NCBI GenBank assembly: GCA_016713675.1
Contig: JADJOS010000004.1
Location: 1 to 64,000 of the forward strand
Direction: 5' to 3'
Source of the DNA: Acidobacteriota bacterium
Lineage (GTDB): Bacteria; Acidobacteriota; Blastocatellia; Pyrinomonadales; Pyrinomonadaceae
Length of the DNA stretch: 64,000 nt
This document shows, one piece after another, positions 1-10,786 of this stretch; the first letter of the stretch is position 1; every line of letters begins with the position of its first letter. The notes below the pieces were generated by a model, which made no database searches, was not told where the DNA came from, and saw nothing but the letters and a program-made list of their open reading frames with translations. A program made the position numbers and the translations under genes.

Positions 1-246
1 GGGAATTCGATATGTCTTTATCTGCTTACGCGGCACAAGACTGACGATGTGAATATGAGTTCGGTGTGGGAATGTTCGCGTAACGATATTGCGTCGAATA
101 TCTCAGTCTTTGTCGCTGCCGGTGCAGTTTGGTTCTTTCAGTCGGGCTGGCCGGACATCATCATAGCCCTCGCATTGGTTTGCCTATTCTTACGCTCCGC
201 TTTCCGCGTCTTTTCAGGTGCAAAACGCGAACTACGGAGTGCATAG
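1..246 (+). CDS. Cation transporter, CDF-like, C-terminal part (5' end outside window)
   Basis: The reading frame is open from base 1 to the stop at 246, so the gene begins before the window. The visible part carries the motif CSRNDIASN followed by two hydrophobic stretches (VAAGAVWFF and IIIALALVCLFL). This layout is typical of the last transmembrane segments of cation diffusion facilitator proteins, which export Zn2+, Co2+ or similar ions in exchange for protons. A GTG at 49 could be read as a start, but the upstream codons (LTRHKTDDVN) match the family as well, so I treat it as internal. It is the only clear plus-strand gene at the left end and fits the metal-resistance setting. The ion specificity cannot be read from this fragment. 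Confidence 0.7.
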   Translation, partial: GNSICLYLLTRHKTDDVNMSSVWECSRNDIASNISVFVAAGAVWFFQSGWPDIIIALALVCLFLRSAFRVFSGAKRELRSA

Positions 247-309
247 ATTGAGCTTTCTACACTCAAACCTAAACGCCGTGTTTCCTACGGATATTTCGCC
301 TCTGCCAAA

Positions 310-2745
310 TTAAAAACTCACTTTGATTCCCGTTTGCACGAGACGCGACCTGAGGGCAGCAATCCACGCGTACGGTCAACGATGTATATCCGGTCGAGCA
401 AGTTCTTGCCCGTAACGAAAAATGTCGTCTTCCATTTCTCGACACGGTAGTTTGCCGTCGCGTTCCAATAAGTTTGGCTTGGTATCGCTCCAAGCTGGCC
501 ATTCGAGTTCGGGTTAACCGCGTTCAAATCGTCGCCGAACTGGCGCCCGATGTAAACGTTTTCCACAAAAGCATCGAAACCGCGGGGATGCGAATAGCCG
601 ATGCTTGTCGTCATAAGGACACGCGGTGCATACGGAAGGCGATTCTCAGTGATCGAACAACTGGTTACCGAGACCCGCCTGGTCGTCGGGCAGTACACAC
701 TAAGTGTTGCCGAACTGGTGATAGAGCTTAGGCGCATGCCACGGAACTCCGCCGTCGGCAAAAAGGTATAGGCGGTTCGTAGGTAAAGATTATGGGGGCT
801 ACGAAAAACAGAGCCGGAATCGATCTGCCCCGTAAATTCAAACCCCTGCTGTAGTGTGGCTCCGCCGTTTGTGAAGGCCGCCCCGCCAGCGATCGAAGCC
901 GCGACAATCTGATTCTGATAATCGTTGCGGAAAAATGCGGCGGACAATTCGGTTCCTCTGAGTGGTCGAGTTCGCACTCCGACCTCATAGTTCCAACTCA
1001 ATTCTGAATCAAGCTCGATCACGCCGCCAGAATTTGTTACGACGTCCTCTACTCTGGGAGGGGAAAACCCTCGATGAACGCCGGCAAATACCGTAGTGTT
1101 CTTAACACCCGAGTAGGCAATACCGAAACCCGGAATCATCTCGGTCACGGTTGTTTCACCGGTCGCCCCCGCTCCGTTGTTAGCGAGACGATTCGTTCGG
1201 CTAAATACGACGCGCTCAAAACGTACGCCCGGGGTCAATGCGAGGTTCTTCCACGTAAAGCGATGTTGAATAAATCCGGATTGAGCGAAAGCTTTACGCT
1301 CGTTGTTTTCAGCAATAGTGCCGTCGCGCGATGTTGGAAGGTCGCCATTTCGCTGGATCCGTTCCTGATCCTCGCCATGAATTCGAAAACCGACGACAAG
1401 TTCATTCGCAACTGATCCGAAATTGAAGTTTGTGGTCAACCGCGTCTCGACGCCCTGAGTAAGATAATCGCGAAGCCTTCCTTCGTTGCCGCAGGTGGTG
1501 TTCAATGCAGCCAGGCTGAGGCAGTCGGGATCGACATTCAAACGATTAGGACGCTGACTGGAATTGGACGACTGACGCCACCAGTCGCGCGAAAAGTAGT
1601 TAGAGTAAAAGCTAGTCGTCAGATTGATTTTAGAGGTCAGAACTGCCGCGTGCTGCAGCGAGAAACCGGACCTACGGCCATAAAAGACGTCGTTCTTAAA
1701 GATGTTGCCTCGGGGGTCCGCGGCGAATTCCGCCTCGGTCGCACCTGTGTAGGTTAGATTCGAATCCTCACGAAAGACAGTAAATTTTCCAGTCAGGGCG
1801 TTGCGAGCGTTTAACTGCAAAACCGATTTGTTCGAAAAATCATATAACTTAAAACTTGTGTTCTCTCTCGACCCGTTACCCTGCTTATGATTGAAATTGA
1901 AAATCGTGCCAAGTTTGCCAAACGTGCCACCAAAACCTGCTCCGCCGTTGAAAAAAACTTCTATTGCCGCCTTCTAGTTTGAAATTAAAAGTCGGTTTAT
2001 CAGGCGGATTGGGTGTCAGATAGTTGATTAGGCCCGCAATCGTTTGTGGGCCATAAGCAATCTGACCCGATCCCTTGAGAACCTCGATCGACTCGTATCT
2101 CTCCACCGGAGGATGGTAGTAAGACGCATTATCTCCGTAGGGCGCATAAGACAACGGAAGTCCATCTTCAAGCAGCAACACCTTGGTTGAGCGCGTCGGA
2201 TTGGTGCCGCGAATGCCGATGTTGGGCCGCAAACCAAACCCCTCCTCATCCCTTACATTCACACCGGATACTTTCCTAAGCACTTCGGAGAAATTGAACG
2301 CGCGGCTGTTTTCCAGTGTTTGCCTATCGATCCGTTCGATAGAACCCGGAATTTCCGAAAGGCTTTCCGGGGTTCCAGCGAGATAGCTTGACGTAACGGA
2401 AACGTCCACTGCAATGCCTCCGGGTGTTATGGTAAAGACGACTAGCTGCGTTGACGGGATCGTCATTTCACTGTGTAGTGTCGCAAAACCTATGGCACCG
2501 ATCGTGACGTTATACTTACCCTCTGACATATTTGTAAGCGAGTACCGGCCTTCGCCGTCTGTTACGGCTTTTGCAACCAACCGGACATCCTGGTGCCGAA
2601 CGGTCAGCGTTGCTCCCGCAACTACGTCGCCGTTACTATCAACGATTCGCCCCTCCACGCCATTACGCTCCTGTGAATAACCGATTACGGCAAAAATGGA
2701 TAAGGCTAAACTAAAAGCAACGGATCTCACAGCAATACTCTTCAT
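310..2745 (-). CDS. TonB-dependent outer-membrane receptor, FecA-like (frameshifted twice)
   Basis: A signal peptide (MKSIAVRSVAFSLALSIFAV) is followed by a carboxypeptidase-regulatory-like domain (GVEGRIVDSNGDVVAGATL), then a plug domain (LRPNIGIRGTNPTRSTKVLLL, EDGLPLSYAPYGD) and a beta barrel. The plug resembles ferric-citrate receptors (FecA), which take up chelated metal using TonB energy. The frame breaks at a run of seven A at 1951-1957. With six A it reads SFFNGGAGFGGTFGK and joins the second half. Adding one G to the run at 354-356 gives the expected terminal strand LVQTGIKVSF, whose last residue is the usual outer-membrane Phe, ending at 310. I chose the ATG at 2745 because the signal peptide starts there. 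A Fur-like palindrome lies just upstream. The transported ligand is unknown. Confidence 0.8.
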
Positions 2746-2790
2746 AAAAACACCAGTTAGATTACGAGCCACTAAAAACAAAAACCCTTA

Positions 2791-2807
2791 TTGAAATCGA
2801 TTTTCAA
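2791..2807. promoter_or_regulatory. Fur-like inverted repeat upstream of the TonB receptor
   Basis: TTGAAATCGATTTTCAA has six-base inverted arms around a five-base centre and resembles AT-rich Fur-type boxes. It lies 46-62 bases upstream of the receptor start, where an operator would overlap the promoter. The resemblance is by eye only, and a different metalloregulator is possible. Confidence 0.4.
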
Positions 2808-2948
2808 TTTCATATTAATAAAAGTACAAGACCCTGTCGGCAGTGTCAAACAACATATTGCAGTAGCAAATGAAGGAGACGTTATTTCTGATTGATGATT
2901 TGAGGCTGACACGACAGGTCTGCCTGGTTCTCCATTTGCGGGATTTAT

Positions 2949-3821
2949 TTAACTGACCCGTACGTTGGGTAGAAGTTGTACCACCACGTCCAATCCACTA
3001 TTAATAATTACGACGTGGTTTGGGGCGACTCTAGTCCAACTCGTGCGATCATCGGTCAATCTCTCGGAAGCGATGATGATTCCGCTTTGTTCGCTGTCGG
3101 ATTCAACTATTTCAAACTTCCCTTCACGGTACCTGTATTTTCCGCGGTTTGAAAAGTAGAGTGAAATCGGCTCAATTTGCGGATTGGAGACATAACGCAC
3201 TGTTACAAGGCTCTCACCATCAGTGACCGCAAAATTATAAACTGAAGGCTTTTTGATTCCAGCTTCATACGCCCATTCCTCAAGTTGGCGAATGGTTTTC
3301 ACCAATCCGCTCGCCAAATCCACTGCTACTAGTTTTTCCGTGTGTCGGCCCAGAAGGTTTAAGAAAACAGCAAAAGCGTGCTCTGAATCCGTGGTGCCTT
3401 CAATCGTCTGATAAATCTCGTCAGTCAGCGAGTGTCGCAGGCGGCGCTTTATAGAACTAAAGCCTTCGATCGTACCGTTGTGCATCCACATAAATCGCCC
3501 TTGACGGAATGGATGACAATTACTTTCGGAGACAACCATTCCGGGCGATGCGGAGCGAACGTGAGCGAAAAAACAGGGCGATCGGATATGTTGAGCCAAA
3601 TTCAACAGGTTCCGGTTGTTCCAGGCTGGAGTTATGCTGGTAAAAACACAAGCCTCGTTGGAAATCGCTGGTGAATACCAACCAACGCCAAACCCGTCGC
3701 CATTTAGTGGCTCGCTCCGTTCTTTGGACTTATAACTTTGACGAATGAGTGAGTTAGCTGGATTTGAAATCAGGTCAGCGAGCAAAATTTCGCTTCCCAA
3801 ATAGCCGAGAAATCTACACAT
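2949..3821 (-). CDS. Class II glutamine amidotransferase (EgtC/YafJ-like)
   Basis: The protein of 290 residues begins MCRFLGYLG, so Cys2 would be the N-terminal nucleophile after Met removal, as in Ntn-type glutamine amidotransferases. Other family marks are NGDGFGVGWY (about 40-49), HVRSASPG, NCHPF and WMHNGTIEGF. It has only this domain, as in the EgtC (ergothioneine pathway) and YafJ groups, and there is no synthase partner nearby. A good ribosome site (AGGAG) precedes the ATG at 3821. It sits between the TonB receptor and the copper efflux genes and may be the downstream end of that transcription unit. Its substrate cannot be inferred from context. Confidence 0.8.
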   Translation of the reverse strand: MCRFLGYLGSEILLADLISNPANSLIRQSYKSKERSEPLNGDGFGVGWYSPAISNEACVFTSITPAWNNRNLLNLAQHIRSPCFFAHVRSASPGMVVSESNCHPFRQGRFMWMHNGTIEGFSSIKRRLRHSLTDEIYQTIEGTTDSEHAFAVFLNLLGRHTEKLVAVDLASGLVKTIRQLEEWAYEAGIKKPSVYNFAVTDGESLVTVRYVSNPQIEPISLYFSNRGKYRYREGKFEIVESDSEQSGIIIASERLTDDRTSWTRVAPNHVVIINSGLDVVVQLLPNVRVS

Positions 3822-3848
3822 CGCGATTGTCTCCTACGTCTAGCGCGG

Positions 3849-4001
3849 CTAAACGGATTCTACATAATCAAGCGGGCGACGCGTGAATTCTTCCATACAC
3901 CCTTCCGAACAAAAAAAGTAGTCTTTGCCATCATAATTCAACGAATAGCTGGCGGCTTCTTCGTCAATCTCCATTTTACAAACCAAGTCTATAATCATCA
4001 T
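3849..4001 (-). CDS. Small YHS-domain protein
   Basis: The ATG at 4001 has a strong AAGGAG site and gives a protein of 50 residues. It consists of a single YHS/TRASH-type metal-binding domain with cysteines in DLVCKM, then DYFFCSEGC near residues 30-39. Such small domains bind Cu, Zn or similar ions and occur fused to P-type ATPases or alone in metal-efflux operons. The two YHS domains of the ATPase at 25773-28301 are related in sequence. It is the last gene after the adaptor at 4057-5589, so it may act as a periplasm-independent metal chaperone or sensor. That role is inferred. Confidence 0.75.
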   Translation of the reverse strand: MMIIDLVCKMEIDEEAASYSLNYDGKDYFFCSEGCMEEFTRRPLDYVESV

Positions 4002-4056
4002 GTTCTCCTTAAATGTGCGGCAAAGCAGGCCGTACTCTGACAAAGCGTATCCGACC

Positions 4057-5589
4057 TTAATGATGTGTCGGGTCCTTTTTTAGTATTTCAGCACGGAGCA
4101 GGAAGCTGCCGTCTGTGACGATCTTGTCGCCGACATTCAGCCCTTCGAGAACGACAAACCTACCGTTGTTTTCTTTGCCGAGACGCACCGGCTTTATATT
4201 AAAGACATTTGGTTTGTCGGTGGCGACGAAAACAACCTGTTTGTCGTTCATATTTTGGACGGCAGACGACGGGATCATCGGCATTGTGCGTTCGGCCATC
4301 CCACCCGCGCCAAAGGCGACGTTTACGTACATTCCGATCTTCAAGACTTGTCCCGGATTGTCGAGTTCGACTCTGACTTGTGCGGTGCGTGTTTCGGGGC
4401 TGATATTTGGGTCGATGTAGGTTACGTGACCGCGAAAGAGCCTGTCAGGATAGGCGCCGGTTGTAACGCTTGCTCCGCTTCCATCACGAACTGATGAAAG
4501 GTCCTTTTCAAAGACCTGAGCGATAACCCAAACGCTTGCGAGATTTGTAACACGCATCAATTCCTTGTTTGCCTCGACAACTTCACCCGCGTTTACGTCT
4601 CGCTTTGTGATCGTGCCTGATATAGGCGCAATCAATGCGATCTCCGACGTTATTTGCGATGGGGAGCGGAGCGAATTTACTTTTTGCGGTGACAAACCTA
4701 GCAACAAGAGTCTTTGCTTGGCGGTCGCAAGGTCGGATTCGGCCGTTTGGCGTTTGACGGCGGCCTGCTCAAATTCGTTTCGGCTGACAGGATTGATCTC
4801 GGCGACCTTGACGGCACGGTCAAATCTTTTTTTCGCTTCTTCAACGTCCGCCTCCGACGCTCGTACTTTTGTCGTGGCCTGCTCAAATTCCTCGCGGCTG
4901 ACAGCCCCTATTTCAAGTAACTTAAGCGTACGGTCATGTCTCTTACGGTTTTCTTCCAGCTCAGCCTGAACGGTTTTTAACCGCGCCAACATTTGGTCAA
5001 CGTCTGTATTGCTCACGGGGCTGATCTTAACGAGTTTTGCCGTCCGGTCGTAGTTTTGCCGTGCGGCCTGAGCGTCGGTTTGCAAGGCCAGATAGCGCGA
5101 TTGAGACGCTGCAAGTTCATCGCTGAAGATAACGGCAAGCGTTTGGCCTTTGCCAACATACTGGCCTAGTTCGCCACTAACGGATCGGAGTACCCCACCG
5201 AGAAGTGAGATCACCGGCGTTTCTTTGTAGGCATTTGACTGGACGACGCCGGTCGAGGCCCCATCCATTGCTTCACTCGATAACGTTTCGCCAACCGTTT
5301 CGATCTTCAAGCCGATCTTTTCAACCTGATCGGGCAGAATGGTGACAGTTTGTTCGGCCGTAGTTTCTGTTGCTTGTCCGGTGCTGTTGTCGTCGAATGT
5401 GACCGTCCGTGGAGCCGGGACGGCATTTCCACCCTCACGCGAGCCCAAATACCAAAAAAGTAACACTCCCGCTAGGACAACGCCGATGACCGATAATGCG
5501 ATATACAGCGGCTTTCGATTCGGTGTTGGCTTCGAGTTTTCGCCCATTTCTGTTTCTTTATTGAACTCTTCGTTATTCTCTTCGGTCAT
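4057..5589 (-). CDS. RND efflux periplasmic adaptor (CusB/CzcB-like)
   Basis: This is the membrane-fusion protein of the first metal RND system, 510 residues long. One N-terminal membrane segment (YIALSVIGVVLAGVLLFWYLG, about 29-49, 21 residues apart from the flanks) is followed by a lipoyl/barrel-sandwich part (GQYVGKGQTLAVIFS). An unusually long alpha-hairpin contains three diverged repeats of a roughly 35-residue unit (ISPVSNTDVDQ, IGAVSREEFEQ, INPVSRNEFEQ). A beta-barrel and membrane-proximal domain follow (ISGTITKRDVNAGEVV, VGDKIVTDGSFLLRAE). It links the inner-membrane pump to TolC. Its ATG overlaps the TolC stop (ATGA), indicating translational coupling. The gene order pump, TolC, adaptor, YHS suggests a copper or silver exporter. 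Confidence 0.88.
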   Translation of the reverse strand: MTEENNEEFNKETEMGENSKPTPNRKPLYIALSVIGVVLAGVLLFWYLGSREGGNAVPAPRTVTFDDNSTGQATETTAEQTVTILPDQVEKIGLKIETVGETLSSEAMDGASTGVVQSNAYKETPVISLLGGVLRSVSGELGQYVGKGQTLAVIFSDELAASQSRYLALQTDAQAARQNYDRTAKLVKISPVSNTDVDQMLARLKTVQAELEENRKRHDRTLKLLEIGAVSREEFEQATTKVRASEADVEEAKKRFDRAVKVAEINPVSRNEFEQAAVKRQTAESDLATAKQRLLLLGLSPQKVNSLRSPSQITSEIALIAPISGTITKRDVNAGEVVEANKELMRVTNLASVWVIAQVFEKDLSSVRDGSGASVTTGAYPDRLFRGHVTYIDPNISPETRTAQVRVELDNPGQVLKIGMYVNVAFGAGGMAERTMPMIPSSAVQNMNDKQVVFVATDKPNVFNIKPVRLGKENNGRFVVLEGLNVGDKIVTDGSFLLRAEILKKDPTHH

Positions 5590-7046
5590 TTCTTTTTTAA
5601 CTCCGGTGCATTGGTCGCCCGCATGATCTCAATGTTTGCTATGTATGTTTCGAGTCCGGCATCGATCAATTCGTTCTCGACATCGAGAAAACGCCGTTGC
5701 TCGGCAATGTAGTCAAGCAAACTTCTCGAACCAAGTTCGTAGGTTTGCCAAATTACCTGCAAATTAGAATTTGCCTGATCGCGAACGCCGTTTTGAAAGA
5801 TCGACAATGACCGCGCCGAACGGTTATATCGAGCGAAGGCCACGGCAACTTCGCGCCGGATAGTAAGTTCGCCAAACTCAATTCGCCTCTGAGCCGCTTC
5901 TCGCTCGAATTTGGCGGCTTCGACCGCTCCTTGATTTCGGTTGAGCAGCGGAAGATCGATTTCAACCCCAAAGGTGAAAAAGTGAAATACATCCTGAATG
6001 GGCCGCAAAAGGCCGCGATCATCAAAACCGCTGAGCATAAAGCCGGTGTTCATGCGCTGGTAACCCGCCTTGACGCTTGCGTCGATCCGCCCTTCAGACT
6101 TTGCCTTTTCGATTTGTGCGACAGCCAGTTGGTCCATTGTCCTTGCACCTTGCAGATCGGGACGCTCACGCAAAGCGTAATCGGTTGATCCAGAGACTGA
6201 AGGCGGCGTTGCGATTAGGTTATTGAAATCGCCGCGAAGACGCAGCGGGTCTTCCGGCTTCATCCCAATCATATTGCGAAGCTCGAACATTGCCGTCTCG
6301 GCCTTTCCTTCTGCGGTTTCGCGGATCGATTGCAGCCGATTCACCTCGACAAGAAAAATATTCTGTTCGAGCGGTGCGATCTTTCCTTCAGTAACTCTAG
6401 CCGCAACAAGCTCGAAACCCTGCTTTGCCGCTGCCAAGGTCTTTTCGGTAACCTCCAACTTTGTGATCGCCGCCAGAGCTTCACCGAATTTGAGTCTCAC
6501 TTCTGACGCAAGCAGACGTTCCTGATTCTCAAGCGCAAACTCGCGAATTTCTAACTCTCGTTGTGCGACGGCAACTCGGGCTGCTCGACGTCCGCCAAGC
6601 TCAAGCGGCAGCATGGCCTCGGCCATTTGATTATTATCAGCGGCGCCAATCTGCTTTGCTCCGCTGGCGGTCAGCTTTGGATTCGCTCGCAAACCCGCTT
6701 GTTTGACCAATGCCCTCGCTGCGTCGACCTCCTTGCGCAAAGCTTGTATTTCGCCATTGTTTTCGAGAGCTAAGGCCACGGCTGCGTCAGCCGTCATTCC
6801 GCCTTGCGGATTCAAATATAGGAGCGAAACCGGCTGGTCGCTCTGGACTGTCTGAGCCGTCGCCGCCAGCGCAAATATAAACCCGAACGCGAATAATTTA
6901 ACAACGGACTTGAGAGCAAGCCTCCTAGCTTGCCACGAGCTCGAACACGTGAAAAACTTGTTGGCGTCTCGCGATGGCACTGCAAGCGGGACGCTTGCGG
7001 TCCAGTCGGTCATCAAGAGACTGCCTGTAATCTTACAAATCTTCAT
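5586..7046 (-). CDS. TolC/CusC-type outer-membrane efflux protein
   Basis: This is the outer-membrane channel of the first RND system. It has two OEP repeats rich in heptads (for example MTADAAVALALENNGEIQAL, EAAKFEREAAQRRIEFGEL) and ends IANIEIMRATNAPELKKK. The signal peptide (KLFAFGFIFALAATAQ) starts only at about residue 47. The preceding residues are encoded by a repeat-like sequence (6911-7012) with no start codon between it and the signal peptide. Translation probably starts at the ATG at 7046, which overlaps the end of the pump gene. The extra leader is odd and could abolish export if it is real. The alternative start is the ATG at 7013. Confidence 0.82.
   Translation of the reverse strand: MKICKITGSLLMTDWTASVPLAVPSRDANKFFTCSSSWQARRLALKSVVKLFAFGFIFALAATAQTVQSDQPVSLLYLNPQGGMTADAAVALALENNGEIQALRKEVDAARALVKQAGLRANPKLTASGAKQIGAADNNQMAEAMLPLELGGRRAARVAVAQRELEIREFALENQERLLASEVRLKFGEALAAITKLEVTEKTLAAAKQGFELVAARVTEGKIAPLEQNIFLVEVNRLQSIRETAEGKAETAMFELRNMIGMKPEDPLRLRGDFNNLIATPPSVSGSTDYALRERPDLQGARTMDQLAVAQIEKAKSEGRIDASVKAGYQRMNTGFMLSGFDDRGLLRPIQDVFHFFTFGVEIDLPLLNRNQGAVEAAKFEREAAQRRIEFGELTIRREVAVAFARYNRSARSLSIFQNGVRDQANSNLQVIWQTYELGSRSLLDYIAEQRRFLDVENELIDAGLETYIANIEIMRATNAPELKKK
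6911..7012. repeat. Palindromic repeat-like element inside the TolC leader
   Basis: The stretch contains inverted GCAAGC/GCTTGC pairs: GCAAGCCTCCTAGCTTGC near 6916-6933 and GCAAGCGGGACGCTTGC near 6983-6999. Intergenic hairpin repeats of this kind look like REP or MITE elements. Here it lies within the reading frame before the signal peptide of TolC. I cannot show other copies in this window, so the repeat status is inferred from its structure. Confidence 0.45.
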
Positions 7047-10000
7047 TTCGTTTCAATTCGCGTACCCTAAGCCAATAAAAAATGACCGGCGTTACGATCA
7101 GCACGTGCAGGAGGCTCGAAACCATGCCGCCAAACACCGGTGTCGCCAGTGGCCTCATTACTTCTGACCCCGCGCCGGTGCTCCACATGATCGGCAAGAG
7201 CCCGACAACAATAGTCATTACGGTCATGACTTTAGGACGAAGTCGAAGAAGAGCACCTTCGGTGACTGCTTCGAGCAAAGATTCCCTATCAAGCTGGCCG
7301 ACTTCGTCCGATTTACGTTTTACCGCCTCTTCAAGATAAACGACCATTACAATTGTCGTCTGCACAGCCGCTCCAAAAGAGCAATAAAGCCAACCCACAC
7401 AGCGACCGAAAAGTTGTACTGCAGCATCCAGAGCAGGTAAAAGCCGCCGGTCAAGGCAAACGGCACGGCAAGCAGAATATGGGCCGCTTCGAGAAAGGAG
7501 TGATATGTAATATAGAGCGTGGCAAAGATGATAAGCAGGACGATCGGGACCACGATCAACAGCCGCTGGCGGGCGCGCTCCTGATTTTCGTATTGGCCGC
7601 TCCATGTAATGTAGTAACCCGCCGGCATCTCAACTTTGTCGCGAATAGCATCCTTAGCTTCCTCCACGAAACTTCCGATATCGCGGCCGCGAATGTTGAG
7701 CAGAACCGTGCCGCGAAGCAGGCCGTTCTCGCTCTGAATCATCGATGGCCCTTCGAGGCTGCGAATATCGGCAAGCTGCGACAGCGGGATCGACGCTCCA
7801 GATGGAGAGGTTATCGGGATCTGGCCGATCGCGGTCGGTGACGCGCGAAACTCCGGTGCATAGCGAACACGGATGGGAAACCGTCGTCGTCCTTCGATCG
7901 TCACGGTCAGATTCGTTTCGCCTATTCCTTTTTCGATCACGTCCTGAATTGTTCCGACGTCAATTCCATACCGGGCCGCCGCCGTGCGGTCAATATCAAT
8001 ATCGACGTACGGCGCTCCGCCGATCCTCTCGGGATAAACGTCCGCTGCGCCGGGCACATCTTTTACCACCGTCGCAATTTCCCTCGCCGTTTCTTCCAAA
8101 GTATCGAGGTTGTTGCCGAAGATCTTGATGCCGACCTGCGAGCGGATACCGGTGGCAAGCATTTCGATGCGATTGATGATCGGCTGCGTCCAGATGTTTG
8201 TGACGCCCGGCAGCCGTGTAGCTTCGTCCATTTCGGCAATCAGTTTCTCCCGCGTCATCCCATCACGCCACTGATCTTCGGGCTTCAAATGAACGATGGT
8301 TTCGTTCATGTTTATCGGCGAGGGATCGGTTGAGGTTTCGGCGCGGCCGGCCTTTCCAACCGCCCATTCAACCTCGGGAAAGGCTTTCAAGATCTCGTCT
8401 TGTTTGCTCAGGATCCTTGTCGCCTCGTCCAGTGAAATTGCGGGATCGGTCACCGGCATGTACATCAGGTCGCCTTCATTCAACGGAGGCATAAACTCGC
8501 TGCCGATCTGAGTCGCGACAAACATCGCGCCCGAGAAGAACGCCAGAGCGAGCAAAACCGTGGCGAGCCTATTCCGAAGCGCAGTGATCAGCAGTGGCTT
8601 GTACACTCGACGCAAAAAGCGCATGATCGGATTCCACTCTTCGGGACGCAGCTTCCCGCCGAGCAGATAGCCGCACAGAACAGGGATTAGCGTGACCGCG
8701 ATTATCGCCGCCGCGATCATCGCGAAAGTTTTCGTAAACGCCAGCGGATGAAAAAGCTTTCCTTCTTGTCCTGTTAATGCAAAGACGGGGATAAACGCGA
8801 TCACAATGATCGCTATCGATGCGACGATCGGGCGCCCGACCATCTTCGTCGCTTCCAGCACTATCTCCCAAACACGCTTTCTGTCAGAAAAGCTCACTCC
8901 CTCTTTCTCGATCGCTCGATACGCATTCTCAGTCACGACAATTCCAGCATCAACGAGGTCTGAAACCGCGATCGCGATACCGGAGAGCGACATGATGTTT
9001 GACGTGATCCCAAAGATATACATCAGGAGGAACGCGGCAAGCGCGGCAAGCAAAAGAGGTATCGTAACTATCAGCGTCGAACGAAAATGAGCAAGGAAGA
9101 TCAGATTTACAAGTGTTACGAGGATGAACTCCTCGGTCAACGCCCATGTGAGCGTATTGGCCGTGCGGTTGATCAGATCGGTGCGGTCATAAAATGGAAC
9201 CAGCCGAACGCCCGGAGGGAGACCGGGTTTGATCTCCTCGATCTTCTTCTTGACGTTCTCGATCGCTTCGAGAGCGCTGATGCCGTAGCGCATGATGACG
9301 ACGCCCCCGACCGCTTCCTTTCCGTTTTTATCAAGCGAGCCTGTCCGAAAGGCGTTGCCGAGTTTGACCTCGCCGAGGTTTCGGACATAGATCGGAGTTC
9401 CGTTCTGAGAGCCGACGACGATATTTTCGACATCCGCGACCGATTCGACAAGCCCGATACCGCGGACAATGGCCCATTCGCCGCCCTGTTCGACGACGTT
9501 TCCGCCGACATTGTTATTCGACTTTCAACCGCTTCGACCACGGTGGATAACGGCATGTTGTAAGCGCGGAGCTTATTCGGGTCTATGTCCACCTGATACT
9601 GCTGGACAAAGCCGCCGACCGTCGCGACCTCCGCGATCCCCGGCGTTGAATTAAGCTGATAACGTACGAACCAGTCCTGCAGCGTGCGCAGATCGCGGAG
9701 GCTCATCTCGTCCGATTCGAGCGTGTACCAAAATACCTGGCCAAGACCGGTCGCGTCCGGGCCGAGCGTTGGCACTACGCCCTGAGGCAATTGTTTCGTG
9801 ACGAGATTTAAGCGCTCCAGCACTCGTGTCCGGGCCCAATAAAGATCGACATTATCCTCAAAGATAATATTGACCATCGAGAAGCTGAAGGCGGAACTAG
9901 CCCTGACGGTCCGAACTCCCGGCAGCCCCTGAAGACTCGTCACAAGCGGATAAGTAACCTGGTCCTCGACCTCTCGCGGGGAACGGCCTGCCCAGTCGGT

Positions 10001-10150
10001 AAAAACTATGACCTGGTTGTCCGAAAGGTCAGGGATGGCATCAATCGGGGTCTTTACAAGTGCGTAATAGCCCGCTAACGCCAATGCGACATAGATCGCG
10101 ATGACGATTACTCGGTTCTTAAGCGACCATTCGATAAGCCAGTTAATCAT
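7033..10150 (-). CDS. cusA: Heavy-metal RND pump, CusA-like (HME family; frameshifted twice)
   Basis: This is an inner-membrane proton-driven pump of about 1040 residues. The N-terminus (MINWLIEWSLKNRVIVIAIY) and the motif in the fourth transmembrane helix, AIAVSDLVDAGIVVTEN, resemble the Cu+/Ag+ group of HME-RND transporters (AIGx3DAAx3IEN type) rather than the Zn/Co/Cd group. The frame breaks near 9520, where AVESRITM should read about AVERSNNNVGG. It breaks again at AAAA 7375-7378, where one more A gives GFIALFGAAVQTT. The C-terminus ends VRELKRNEDL and overlaps the TolC start. It follows a FixH-like lipoprotein and precedes TolC and the adaptor. The substrate call is by motif only. Confidence 0.88.
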
Positions 10151-10216
10151 ACTAATACCACCCTCGTTCTAATATTTTCGGCGGACAGATAACCGAGCCC
10201 CATGTCCCGGGCCCCA

Positions 10217-10660
10217 TTATTGCGCCGTTACGGGAATCGATGTTTTTCCTTTTCCCGCCGGACCTTCGTAAGTGATCTGCATCTCCCATCCGCCGGTCAT
10301 CTCAATCTTGACTTTGCCGCGATAAACGCCGGGCGTGCCAGTTGTGGTCAAAGCCGCTGCGTTGTTCATCGCCCCCATCGAACCCATCGCAGGCATGTAG
10401 AAATTTAGCGAAGCCGCTCCCACATCAACCGCTTTGCCCGAAGCATCCGTAAAAGCAAGCATTAGTTCCTGCTCGCCGTTTTTGACTTTGCCGGTGTCGC
10501 TTGATACCGAAACCGTCAAATTGTTGATCGAACCGCTTTTGATGACTTTTCCCTGCACCGGGTTTTCGGCCGTAGGCTGCGCGCCGGAACTGCACGACGT
10601 GAATAAGGTGATCACCCCAATGATGGTCAATAAGCAAATGAATAAAACTGTCTTTCTCAT
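10217..10660 (-). CDS. FixH/YtkA-like lipoprotein
   Basis: A lipoprotein signal (LFTSCSSG, Cys about 23) is followed by one Ig-like beta domain of the FixH/YtkA kind (ELMLAFTDASGKAVD, MPAMGSMGAM, YRGKVKIEMTGGWEMQITYEG). These small periplasmic domains often carry Met-rich segments and occur beside copper efflux genes, as here directly before the CusA-like pump. The product has 147 residues and is complete. It would be anchored to a membrane facing the periplasm. A role in metal binding or delivery to the efflux complex is inferred from the Met-rich motif and the neighbourhood. Confidence 0.75.
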   Translation of the reverse strand: MRKTVLFICLLTIIGVITLFTSCSSGAQPTAENPVQGKVIKSGSINNLTVSVSSDTGKVKNGEQELMLAFTDASGKAVDVGAASLNFYMPAMGSMGAMNNAAALTTTGTPGVYRGKVKIEMTGGWEMQITYEGPAGKGKTSIPVTAQ

Positions 10661-10786
10661 TTTTTAGTCTCCTGTGTTGAAAATATCTAGAGAGTTCCGA
10701 CGCCTACAAAGTAGTTCGCAGAACCACAATGAAATAGTCGCAAAGGTGCAATACACCCCAAAAAAGGGCGCACTTCACCATCTAAA

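Noticed and set aside
49..246. Complete small membrane protein from a GTG start
   Set aside because: The frame is open to base 1 and the upstream residues fit the CDF family, so it is a truncated transporter.
318..1820. Separate second TonB receptor gene
   Set aside because: It continues the same barrel after one base is removed from a seven-A run, so it is the other half of the gene starting at 2745.
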